From assembly GCA_033002965.1 (NCBI GenBank), contig JAURVB010012402.1:20150-84149 (forward strand): DNA of 64,000 nucleotides, written 5' to 3'. The translations under genes and the position numbers were made by a program. This document shows positions 23,516 through 33,843 of the stretch, one piece after another (positions within the stretch are counted from its first letter, which is position 1; every line of letters starts with the position of its first letter). Source of the DNA: Piper betle (lineage: Eukaryota > Streptophyta > Magnoliopsida > Piperales > Piperaceae). The notes below the pieces were generated by a model. The model saw nothing but the letters and a program-made list of their open reading frames with translations, had not been told where the DNA came from and made no database searches.

Positions 23516-23524
23516 GGCGGGAAA
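23516..23524 (-). promoter_or_regulatory. E2F-type binding site upstream of the R2 gene
   Basis: On the minus strand the sequence reads TTTCCCGCC, a full match to the E2F consensus, about 110 nt upstream of the first ATG of the R2 reading frame. E2F control of ribonucleotide-reductase small-subunit genes at G1/S is established in plants. The site could also fall within the 5' UTR. Confidence 0.65.
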
Positions 23525-23639
23525 TTTGAATGGTTGTGGGGGAGATTTGGGGTTTGGAAAAAGGGCGGGGGAGGGAAAGGGAGAGAGTTTGCAGAGTGGG
23601 TGGCGTTTTATATATTTTTGCTCCCTTTTTTTTCTTCTA

Positions 23640-23642
<3 letters not shown>

Positions 23643-23686
<44 letters not shown>
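23643..23686. repeat. (TA)22 microsatellite
   Basis: Twenty-two uninterrupted TA units about 235 nt upstream of the R2 start. It produces the artificial YIYIYI N-terminal extension if the frame is read upward from the gene. Confidence 0.97.
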
Positions 23687-23690
<4 letters not shown>

Positions 23691-24470
23691 TTGGGCATTT
23701 AATTGCCATAGAAAAAATTTTATTTAAAATTTTGACTCTGGTGAATAAGGTGATAAAACGACGTAAAATTTGACGGTTATAATTATTAGGATAGTCTTAT
23801 CCAAATATTTAAAAAATATTAAAAAGGGACCTACCTCATCTTCATTATTTTTTTAATATTTTCTGAAAGTTTTTAAAGGTGCCCTTACCATTTTATATTT
23901 TGTTAATAGTCCTTCAAATACATTACTTATACCCTATTATAATAGTTTAATGTTTTTTTTAATAAACAGACCCAAAACAATGCAAGCAAACATCCTAAAA
24001 TGTAATGGTATGCCAAAAATAATTTTATCTTTATTTGTCTTAGAGCGCAAGGGGAGTAGTGAGAGGATGTGAGGAAATAAGAATTTGCCTAAAAAAGTAG
24101 AACTTTGAAATAAAAAAATTGGCGATTTGTTCAATTAAGGTTTAGTTAAAAAAAATTTATACGAAGAAAAATTAAATGATGAAAGCAATTATCTGAAAGG
24201 AATGGGAGAGGTTTTAAATTGAATATGTTTATGAGAGCTTATTTGAAGTTGGCAACCTTGCGTATTTATCGTCGAGAGTATTATTATATTCACATATCCT
24301 AATTTCTAAATCATATTCATACTCTAAATTCTACTAAATGTGCATGAGCCAGTTATTTAAAAGCATCACCATGTACATAATATGAAGCCCGGCATTTTTA
24401 TTTTACAGTAAGTCGTGTAGACTGATTATTATTTGATTCTCAGTGGAGAGAGGACTCGGAGGAGTGCTAC
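23687..24470. other. Spacer upstream of the R2 gene
   Basis: AT-rich sequence with no recognisable coding on either strand. The part near 23690-23900 would be the distal promoter of the R2 gene. Confidence 0.5.
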
Positions 24471-24477
24471 TTCTGTA

Positions 24478-24890
24478 GTTTGGATGAGTTACGAAGTTGG
24501 ATATTCTTTCTGGAGGTTCTCCCTGTTGGCTCCCACAACCCCATCCATATCCACTTCCCTCCCTTCCTTCACCAGCACAAACGTTGGCATTGTTTGCACC
24601 TCCCATTCCTGCTCCACAGCCTGTTCTCACAACCAATTTGTCAAAATCGAAGGTATGATTTATGGGCAAAGTTGCCAGAATCGGTTTGAACCCGTCTGGA
24701 TTCAACTTGGTTTCGCAACATTTCTAGTGTAAAAATTATATGAGAAGTAATTAGTTGGACTCACATGCAACTCATCAACTCCATTTTGGCTAAGACCACC
24801 TCTCTAAACTTGGGAGCCAGCTCCTTCAAGAAGGGCTCCGCGGTGCGGACCATGTCGCCGTGAAAGCAATCACCGTCTTCAATAATAACA
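24478..24890 (-). pseudogene. Thioredoxin h-like pseudogene
   Basis: On the minus strand an exon at about 24880-24765 reads VIAFTATWSAP and then, in another frame, AEPFLKELAPKFREVVLAKM. It ends at VDELH in a third frame before a good GTGAGT donor. A second exon, about 24632-24478, gives EWEVQTMPTFVLVKEG, then VVGANRENLQKEY and a stop. This is the thioredoxin fold, including the cis-proline MPTF. The active site WCGPC appears as WSAP, with both cysteines gone and bases missing right after it. At least two frame breaks are present and no first exon is visible upstream. The family is clear; a working redox protein is excluded as read. Single-cysteine or cysteine-free thioredoxin-like proteins (CXXS type) exist, but the frame breaks argue against that here. 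Confidence 0.8.
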
Positions 24891-25551
24891 ACAACAATAA
24901 TAAATAACTATTTACTACTATACATGTCATGATGTATGTGTAAGCTTTATTCTCTCTGTTCTTTTCCCATTATTCTGTTGGGCGAGGTGACATTATGGTA
25001 GCTCCCTGTTATATCTTTGATGTTGTTTATAACACTACTAAGCCAAGGACAATGCTTCAACAATCACCTTCAATTGGGTATGTAATATATGGCCTCGTCT
25101 ATCAGTGTACGCATGTAAATATCATCACCCAATTCGAATAAGGATGTCGGCATGTAGCCATGAAGAGGGACCGCGCTTTTCTTTTTCGGCTGTTAAAGAC
25201 CACCGTTGAGTTAGGCAATTTGATGTTGTTTTTCCTTTGGAAGAACTGATGTTGCATTGGATGTTACATAAGTCAATGATAACGAATGCAAGGATTTGAT
25301 GCTGAATGCGTTTTTTGTTGCATTTCATACACAAATATTGTGTGAAATAAATGTGTTTACTGCCCCTGGGAATGATAAAAGCTAACAAAGATGATTTGCA
25401 TTCTTGAAATCTACTTTGATGTATGAAGTGTATGAACCGTTTGTTGCCAAAAATAAAGGTTTACATTCTACAAACTCTGTCCCATGAAGCCGGCATGGAA
25501 AATATACATAGAAGCAAGCCATGGGATCAGAAGATATCTGAACTATATCTT
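24891..25551. other. Spacer between the thioredoxin remnant and the CHUP1-like gene
   Basis: No recognisable gene. The right part probably holds the 3' UTR of the CHUP1-like gene on the minus strand. Confidence 0.5.
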
Positions 25552-28206
25552 TCAAGAAAAATCAAATGAGATTGATCTTCGATGATTGTTTAAGCCTCGT
25601 CTAGATCTTTGCAAGGCACGAGCATATTTTGTCAATTCTGATTTCTCTGAATCATCAACTTGTTTGCCTATCACATTGTTCTTCATGACATGTTCCACTG
25701 CATCGTCTTCCCCTAACATGAATCTTTTGTACCCATAAGGGAATTCCACTTCATTCAGTCTCGTCTCATCTAAGCTTAATTTCCTTTGTCTTTCAATGTC
25801 CACAAAAGATCTCGGTGTAATCATGATGTCAGCGGTACTCTTTCTTTGATTCTCGCCTGATTTATCTTCCATCATCAATTTGTTAATAGAAAATTTGGAG
25901 AAATTGAAGGATTTTGTTCTATGATCCTCGGTAAGGCATGAAGAAACAGAATCAAATGAGTAAGTCCCCGCAAGTTCTTGGGAAGGAGTCACTTTATGCT
26001 TGTGAGGATTGTTGTGGCCATCCTTTCCAGAAACCATTTTTTCAATTTGCTCAAGAACTTCGGTCTTTTGGAGTCATGGTTGTGATTACTGGAGGACGCC
26101 TCCTGAGGACTCTCATCACAATCTCCTGCATCTGTAACTGTGGATTCATATGAAGGTGCATAATACCCAGAACCAAAGTCAAGAAATCGAATGCTACTTT
26201 CATCAATTCCAGAATTCGCATATTCGAGAATGAGCTCTTTGGCCTTCTCCTCAGAGGTAGGACTCGAGCTCTTATTAAGATCCTTCGCACCAGTTTTTCC
26301 CGTGGAAGGATTATAATTCCTGAGCTCATATCTCAAACAGGCATTCACCCATTTGAGATAAACTAGCTCCTCAGCATCTGTACATCTGTCCATGCGAAGC
26401 TGTTCAATCTCCTTCTCCAAATCCTTGTTTGCTTCCCTGAGGTGCTTAGCTTCTTTTTCCAAAGCTTCGAGCTGAAAAATATGAAAGTCAGCCCATCAGC
26501 CAATGTAATTAAAAAATATTATCCAGATATCAATAAAGGATTGACGTACTAAGGTTGAGGTAATAATGGTTTCACCTCTGAATTGTCCACAACTGGTGGA
26601 GTACGTATTTGGGTAGAATCCAGTTTAGCTACCAAATTCAGTTTTTCTCTTTGCAGCTTTAAATTAACACACTTGAGCTTTTCCAGCTCATCTTCCAAAC
26701 TCTTCAAACTTTGGAGATTATTCTGAACATCTTCATCAACTTTTGGGATTTGATGTTCCTCCATCCTTAAAGCTGCAATCTCCTGTTGAAGGATGGACAT
26801 CAGCTCTTTGTGTTGCTCTCCTTCTGATATAAGTTTCCTTTTTAGATGCGCAATCATAGCTCTTGCAGATTCTAGCTCGTCCAGCATCTTTGAGTGCCCA
26901 GCAAGTTGGCCCTGGAGTTGCCTATTATCAGCTACCAAGGATTCAATCTTCAAAGAGAAAAATTTAGTCTCCACAGTATTTATTTTCAATCGATTTTCCA
27001 ATTCTCGAACAACAGATTCTTGTTCTTTTAACCCATAATATTCAAGGAGCTCAATCTCTAAATTCCTTTCCCTCTCACGAAGAGATTGCACCATGTTCCG
27101 AAGATTGACGATTTCTAGCTCTTTTGAGTCAGAAATAGGCTTGGCCTTCTGGGTGCAAGCTTCCACTTCGGAAAGTGTGTAGGGAATACCTGCTGCTTCA
27201 AATTCTCTCTGTACGAGTTCGTTGAACTCAGGTAAAAGGAGATTTTCATCTCCATTACAAGTCTTACTGTTCGGGAACAATTCAATTCTGGCTGGATCAG
27301 TAGTCTTAGGCATTTCTTCCTATAGCAAACATAAGGATAAACATAAAAAAAACAACAATTGCAAAGCAGTCTAAATCAATGACAAAATATCTTTGAAAAG
27401 TTAGCACTCAAATATAAAACATAAATTTCTAATTAAAAAATAAAATAGGATAAAATAAACACAGCAAGTTGGACGACTCAACATCTTAATGATGTATTTC
27501 CATCTGTTGAAGATATGTTCTAGGCATATTTTAATACGGAAACTGGATATACATCTGTAGTACTAATTGGACCCTGTAAGTAATTAGGGAATACATGAGA
27601 TGCTTTGATGAAAGAGGTTTGAAGATATATGACCAGATTTTCATAATTTCAAACAGGCAATTAGCAAAAACATGAACTAATCAAGTAACTGATACTAAGC
27701 ATAGTAAAAAAAACAAGAACTTTGTCAAATGAAACAAGAAGCCAATATATCTCATCTAAAATAGGTGATGGCTTTGCACTCAATCTACCCAATCATCAAC
27801 TTTTGGATCAAGCACTTCACAAATTTCCCTGCATAAAAGTCAACTCACAAAGGGGTATAGAGATCAATTACCTGTGATTTTTCATCAACAACCTGGTGTG
27901 GAAGTTCTTCAAGTCCAGCTCCTCCTACAGCAGCATCAACCCTCTTAACCCTCTCTATCAATTTAAGATCTTCCATCAACAACTACTAATCTCCAATCAA
28001 AATCTAAAACAAAAAAAAAAAAACAATAAAGAGATCATATGCAGGTAAACACCTGGGGAGGTAGGAGGCGGTAGGGACCGGAGCTTCCATGCCTTGAATT
28101 GGGAGAAGAGAAAGCCGGCAACAGTGAGGGTTAAAGCAACTCCAAGCTTCATCAGCAATGGCTTCACGGCATCCCTCTGACTTCTCAACACCACCATGAT
28201 CACCAT
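25552..28206 (-). CDS. CHUP1-like coiled-coil protein, one frame break
   Basis: Relative of CHLOROPLAST UNUSUAL POSITIONING 1, whose founding member sits on the chloroplast envelope and organises cp-actin filaments for chloroplast movement. Exons: about 28206-28051 (hydrophobic anchor LGVALTLTVAGFLFSQF), 27982-27872 (EDLKLIERVKRVDAAVGG), 27319-26576 (coiled coil with LEYYGLKEQESVVRELENRL), and 26471-25552 (DAEELVYLKWVNACLRYEL, then a serine-rich tail ending SISFDFS). At about 26033-26036 the frame changes: KKWFLE in one frame continues as SGKDGHNN in the next, consistent with one missing G after the TGG codon. Without it the tail of about 155 residues joins smoothly. The exon 1 to 2 junction is also uncertain, since the best donor gives the wrong phase and the weaker GTTTAC donor keeps the frame. 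It lacks the long proline-rich and conserved C-terminal domain of CHUP1 itself, like the short paralogs. Confidence 0.8.
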
Positions 28207-30541
28207 CTTGCCGTCTATCTATCTCCTTCTCATATACAAGTTACAACACAAGCAAACGTCACCAAGCATTAAAAAAAAAAAGCGGCAGACAAGCAAAGCC
28301 AAAAAGTCCCCGCCTTTTTCATTGCGCTCCCTTGTTCAAACCAAGAAGCTTCCCTCCTTCCCTCCTCCCTCTTCCTCCACCAACTCTCAAATACCCAACA
28401 CTGCCCATGACCAATATACACCAAAAAAGACCATTGTTCATCAAAACATCTACGAGACAAGTAAAAAATCTATATAGATAACACAGTAAGTCATACAGGT
28501 CCTCGACACCTAGTAACTGTTTGAACACACGTACAAGACTGTTGACGCTGGAATGGGAAGAGAGAGAGCTTGGTTAGATACAACTGGTGGACAAGGAAAG
28601 GCTTGAGAAACCTTCGGTACTTTGCCAAAATCGCGTGGGAGAGAGCCGAAAACAACATGACTGGTGGGCTATGTAATTAGTTCCATGCACCTTCTATCTG
28701 CTTTGTTTGTGTTTGAAGGGGATTGGATGGATATTTATAAGCATCTCCGCGTTGATCATCTCGCCGTCAATGGGAGTGTAATGGAAATTGGAATACGTAT
28801 AACAACTATTTTCAAAGGGAGGACAGCAGAGAATAAGGTTTCCATGCATAATGTTAGTGTGCTGGACATGAGTTTGATATAACTAAGAGACTAAGACTCT
28901 GATCATCTATTAATTGCCACCACCCAACATAGCGGCCATTGATGCTCTTATATAGTGAAAAACCCAGATGAGGAAAATGTAATAAATCAATCATGTTTGG
29001 TTGGCAGATCAGTAGTTGTTTCAGAAGCCAATGTAGGTAGTTTTATCCTTTTACTTCCGGCCATGTTTGTCACGAGCTTGAGCCCAACTGGACAAAAAAA
29101 TTTGATTTAACAATTTATTATGACTTTGAGTTTTTTATGAGTTTGGTTAAATCAAAAAATGATTTAACAATTTAATAAAAGATGAGTTTGCATCACTGGG
29201 CACTTCAAAACGGCAATGTCAAACAAAAAAGCCCGAGCTCAAATTGTATTGCAAGCGAGAAGAGACAAGTCAATTCGAATTTATTGGGATGTATATAATT
29301 TTAATTTTAATTAATTAAGGTGGCAGCAGTAATATTACTTTTATTTTTATATTTATGGCCTCATCAATCATAACTAAAAGGCATAACAAATAGCTCATAA
29401 TAGTTATTAATCCGATATTTTTACAAGTCTATGAAATCAAATACCATAACAAATTATATAATTGAACTTATTAATAACATAATTTGGCAGTATACAATTA
29501 AATCAGTCTATGAGACCATACATGGAGAATTATTCTAAAAGGTTACCTCATCTAAGTTTGAGTCAAGTAATTAAATCAGAAGTCATGCTTCATGGGATAA
29601 ACAATGGTTTACAGAAAAACAGTTTATGCAACATATGAATATCTGTTCACATTCAAATCCAGGTACAAGTCTGGAAAAATACAAAGTTAAAGGTCAATCA
29701 AATATTGATAACTTACATATAAACAACCCAGTACAAAATGACAGCCAATACAAGCTAATTTTTGATAAATGCAATGAAAAACTTTACAGGAAAAAAATGA
29801 AATGGGAGATCAAAACTCCTTACTCTTCCGATGCAACCATGCATTCCAAGCACAAACCTCATTAGTTTCAAATCCAAAAAGATATTTTTTGGACCCAAGT
29901 TTTGAAGTGCCAACTATACACATTTAGGGGCGTAAACGAGCCAAGGTGAGCCAACAATGATGTTTTTGAATTCGATATGATTTTTAGAATGTATGTTTGA
30001 AATTGTTTGAGTGTTTGACGAGCTTTGATGTATTATTAGTCGAGTCAAACTCATCCAAAATTCATAGTATTTAAGCTTAGTTTATATTCAATTTTCTATG
30101 TTTTTGAGCCGAACTTAAACGAATATTTGTGTTTGGCTTATACTTAACTTATATAAAATCAAAAATTTATTTCTAATACTATATAAGTTTAATATGACTT
30201 CAATAATATTGATGAGCCGAATATTTTTTCGAGTTTGAATACATCGAGTTCGAGTTTCAAACCAAGCCGAACTAAACACTCTTTAGCTTAAGCTTTATTC
30301 GTTGTTCAACAAGCTATTTATTTCGAGCCTGAATAGTTTTTCGAGCATAAAATTAACGAGCTCGAGTTAAAGCCGAATCGAGCCAAATATAAAATATTTG
30401 CGATCAGGTTTTATTTATTTACGTACACGTTACTCTAAACATTTGTCTGAAACTTAACATCCTCCGATAACAAGCACGAGTCAAGATGCTTGGGCATGGT
30501 CGAAAAATATTAACACAACTACACTTGCTGGCTCTTCGTTT
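28207..30541. other. Promoter of the CHUP1-like gene and spacer
   Basis: From 28207 to about 28650 the sequence is pyrimidine-rich on the plus strand, fitting the transcribed leader of the CHUP1-like gene on the minus strand. The remainder is AT-rich. No recognised gene. Confidence 0.45.
29925..30405. repeat. GAGTTCGAG-rich repeat related to the fold-back elements
   Basis: Begins AGGGGCGTAAACGAGCC and carries many GAGTCGA, GAGCTCGAG and AAGCCGA words up to about 30400. This matches the style of the elements at 15.4 and 16.3 kb. I do not see the matching inverted right end, so this copy is probably truncated. Confidence 0.45.
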
Positions 30542-31390
30542 TTACCTACCAGAAGTCATATTGAGGGAACCATCCTTCATAAGATCCATGCTTAAGCTTT
30601 TAAATCTTTCCCTTAAGTATTGTCGAGATGCCTTTCTCCAATCCGTGCCAGCCTTCATCATCGCCACGAACTCCTCATAACTAATTCGGCCATCCCATGA
30701 AAAGGGCATGCTATGAATCAGAGAAGAAAATAAAAGACAATAACAGCAGTAGTTTGTATCAGAAAAAGAGGGCATAAGACAAATTGCAATTCAAACCTTG
30801 TCTGTGTCAACTTCCCGCATAATATCGTTAAGGACTTCATCTTCGATTTGCCCAGAATCATCTATTAGGGATTCCCTTAGCTCATCCATTTCTATATAAC
30901 CACTGCCATCTCTGTCGAAGAACACAAATGCTCGCCGGAAATGCTCATCCTTTTCCATTTTTTGCACGTGAATTTGTGACAGCAACAAACTCTCCATGGT
31001 CCAATGTGCCATTTCCATCCAAATCAGCCTGAAAGTTTTAACACATCAAATAGGTTAAGAAAACAAGGTAAATGAATTCATGATTGTGTTCAAACAGGCT
31101 TCATCAGTATGTGAGTGGGTTTAAAAGGTAAAAAAAGAAAATGAAAGCTTGTACACAAATATTCCGGAAGGAAGTGTTCCAGAAAAGAAATATTAGAAAT
31201 TGGAAAAGTTAGTTTCTTAAAACATCCATCAGCATGCGCATCTCAGGCTTGCCTAGTTGAGACCCAACTTTCTGAAGGCCAGCCTTGAGTTCCTCGACTG
31301 TTATCTTTCCGTTATTGTCAGTGTCCATGAGCTTAAACATGTCCCTTACGACTCCCACTTCTTCGAAAGACAGATGCTCTGCAATGACCT
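30542..31390 (-). pseudogene. Calcium-dependent protein kinase fragment (EF-hand half only)
   Basis: Three exons encode the autoinhibitory junction and the four-EF-hand calmodulin-like domain of a plant CDPK. About 31390-31224 has VIAEHLSFEEVGVVRDMFKL and the loop DTDNNGKITVEE. 31028-30797 has [24 protein letters not shown] and the start of EF4. 30694-30542 has [24 protein letters not shown] and the end [10 protein letters not shown]. The kinase domain is absent; nothing upstream to 32.1 kb resembles one. Two lesions: one extra A at about 30971-30975 shifts the frame between EF2 and EF3, and the base pair before the last exon is GG instead of AG. Wording resembles the AtCPK8/14/32 group. It cannot make a kinase as it stands. 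Confidence 0.85.
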
Positions 31391-32135
31391 CTAATACATT
31401 TTGATAAAAAATAGACCTCAAACTTTAGCAAAATGAAGCAGGATCAAAATCTTCTTTGCATTTTGCAACCATGGGTATTCCGCACATTACATTTAAAACA
31501 TTAAATACAAGATTGTATGAAGACAAAAGTAAATGATATACATCAAGCAGCTCTAGCAATAAGTAACAGGTCAATAACATCAAGACACTATTTGTTCACA
31601 AGGATCACAAACTCAAAAAATATGGACATCACAAAAATCTCCAATAAAAAAAGACTACGAAAAGCTACTTGCAAATGAGAATATGTATTTCCAGCATATC
31701 TATGTCACTCAAAGGCAACCAGAAGAAAAAATAAAAGGCTGACTTGTTGATGTTTTCACTCCTGGTATGTAACAGCTTCTTAGATACAAAGTTTTTAAAA
31801 CTGTTGGGAGTCTTTTCACCAAAATGATTGCTACTGGAGGAGCCTATCCTCCCTAATACCTCATCAGAAATAGGTATTCAATTCAATTATAATTTTGGCA
31901 CCGGGAACACTCACACAAACCCATTTAATACTTATAGCATTCTGGTAGACCATTCTAGACAAATTGTGCAACCCAAAGGATATATGGTTGGCCCTAGGAC
32001 TAAATGTGAGGAGAGATTACACAAAATTGTATACTGTACGAACCTGTTTACTTTTACCAGACACAACTAAAACCTTCCTAACTTCTACGTCCTAACTTGC
32101 ATGTTCATGGGTTTTTGACATCTCCTGAATCTTTT
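31391..32135. other. Junction between two truncated genes
   Basis: The 5' ends of the CDPK fragment (left, minus) and the BRUTUS-like fragment (right, plus) both fall here, and the missing 5' halves of both genes would have to lie in this 0.75 kb. I see no kinase or hemerythrin coding, no LTR and no clear inverted repeat. This looks like a rearrangement or deletion point. Confidence 0.55.
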
Positions 32136-33430
32136 GTTTGGTTTGAATGCAGCAAATCCGTTACTAAGATGATGTGTATGAAGTGTTTGTACATTCAGCC
32201 AGTTGGTACCCGATGCACAAATTCATTGTTCGGCATACCCATGGCAAATTACTTCTGCAATATATGTCGTTTATTCGATGATGAGAGGTAAGAAAAGCCA
32301 TTGTCTCTAGTATATTATATCACTTTTTGTGCAAAAACAATTATGATGGTTATTAACCTTTTGGAGACAACTTTCTTCATTTGGCAGCTTAAAATAGGGA
32401 TTTAGCACCTGTACTATCTCAGTTGCCTGGGATTGGAATGTGGATTCAATATCTTTAACTGCCCTTGTTTTTAATATGGTGTAGCTGGTATTGAAATTTT
32501 CATGGGCATACTGACAAGATTTTGATTTTAACATAGTTGTGCACTTTTATCTTGACAAGGAGTACATTTTGTGTTTAACTACAATACTTTTTCAGGTAGA
32601 TCTATCCCTGCCCTTTCTGCAATATATGTTCCGAGTTGGCAAGGGACTTGGCATTGATTATTTCCACTGTATGAAGTGCCATGCACGAATGTCAAAGTCT
32701 CTCACAGTACATATTTGGCGAGAAAAATGCTTTGAGTCAAACTGCCCTATCTGTTTTGAGGATATTTTTACCTCAAGCTCTCCAGTTAAGGCTCTTCGCT
32801 GTGGACACATGATGCATTCTCTCTGTTTTCAGGTACTTCTGCTCTGTAAACCAGATGTTACTCCATTAGCTCCTAGTCTGTGAAATTAAATTACATGACC
32901 TGGTATTGCGGGAATACACTTGTAGTCTCTACACCTGCCCAATTTGCAGCAAATCACTAGGTGACATGCAGGTCAGTTTTGTGGATGAAATTGATTTTCA
33001 ATGTGATTTTTGAGCTTCTAGCACCTTGAAAAGAATTTCACCAATGGAGCATATTTTTGTCTAAAATCTTTTTGGCATTTTACAGAACGATTTTAGAAAA
33101 ACCGATTGAAAAGATGGCTCAAAATCATCTCGATATGTTGAGAAATACAGACACATCAGGCCAATGCCTAATCAGGTATATTTTGACATGCTCGATGCAC
33201 TATTGGCAGAGGAAAAAATTCCAGATGAATACCATGGCCAAATTCAGGTGCATCTTCATCTTCCTTGATGCTTCTACTTGATCGGCGATTTGATGTTCTA
33301 GTTACTAACTCTAGAAAGCTGATCACAGGGAATACTTTGTCATGATTGTGAGAAGAGAGGAATTGCTCCTTTCCATTGGCTGTATCACCAATGTCAACAT
33401 TGTGGATCGTACAATACTTGCATTCTCTAA
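32136..33430 (+). pseudogene. BRUTUS-LIKE (hemerythrin/CHY-RING E3 ligase) C-terminal fragment
   Basis: Exons match the C-terminal third of BTS/BTSL proteins, E3 ligases that bind iron and target iron-deficiency transcription factors. About 32140-32288 has VTKMMCMKCLYIQPVG and FCNICRLFDDE. 32596-32832 has VGKGLGIDYFHCMKC and the RING start NCPICFEDIFTSSSPVKAL with CGHMMH. 32912-32971 has YTCPICSKSLGDMQ. 33176-33247 has VYFDMLDALLAEEKIPDEY. 33329-33430 is the rubredoxin-type end FHWLYHQCQHCGSYNTCIL with TAA. Defects: at about 32596-32635 the zinc-ribbon segment is out of frame (CPFCNIC reads in one frame, VGKGLG in another), and the splice acceptor before 32912 is GG instead of AG. The N-terminal hemerythrin domains are missing. 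RING and rubredoxin cysteines are otherwise kept. Confidence 0.82.
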
Positions 33431-33843
33431 TTTTTCATTCCACAACAATCACCATATATCGTGACGAGATGTTAGACTACAACATTATTAATGAGCAAGA
33501 TTGATAGTCTCCCTGCTAAACTACCATTATGCTGGTTTCGTAAGCTTATTGTGCATTTGTTTCTGAACTTGGTGCTTGGGCGATTCAGGTGGAATTAGCC
33601 AAAAACGTTCTGAAACCTGTGAGATTTAGGAATGAGGCAGCTTGAGAGAGTCTTCTCAAAAGATGAGAACTTAGCAACACTCTTACCAACTTGCTTACAA
33701 AGATTGCAATGCCGTTTAGGCATACATTATGGTACAAGATCTCTCATGACAATGCTTGAGTCCTTTCGTTCTGTGGTTATGCAACGAGATTACAATGTTA
33801 TTAGCACAAACTTCCATTATATAAAAGCATGTTCTTCTGACTG
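33431..33843. other. Spacer between convergent BTSL fragment and TTC38-like gene
   Basis: An open frame on the plus strand at 33632-33847 (contains LATLLPTCLQRLQCRLG) is present but I do not recognise it and no intron signals support it. Otherwise 3' flank. Confidence 0.4.

Noticed and set aside
23409..23698. N-terminal extension of R2 with a YIYIYI run
   Set aside because: It is translation of the (TA)22 repeat and leader; no R2 family member has such an extension.
22679..23773. 364-codon open frame on the plus strand across the R2 gene
   Set aside because: It is the antisense of the GC-rich R2 coding sequence plus the TA microsatellite. High third-position GC removes stops on the opposite strand.
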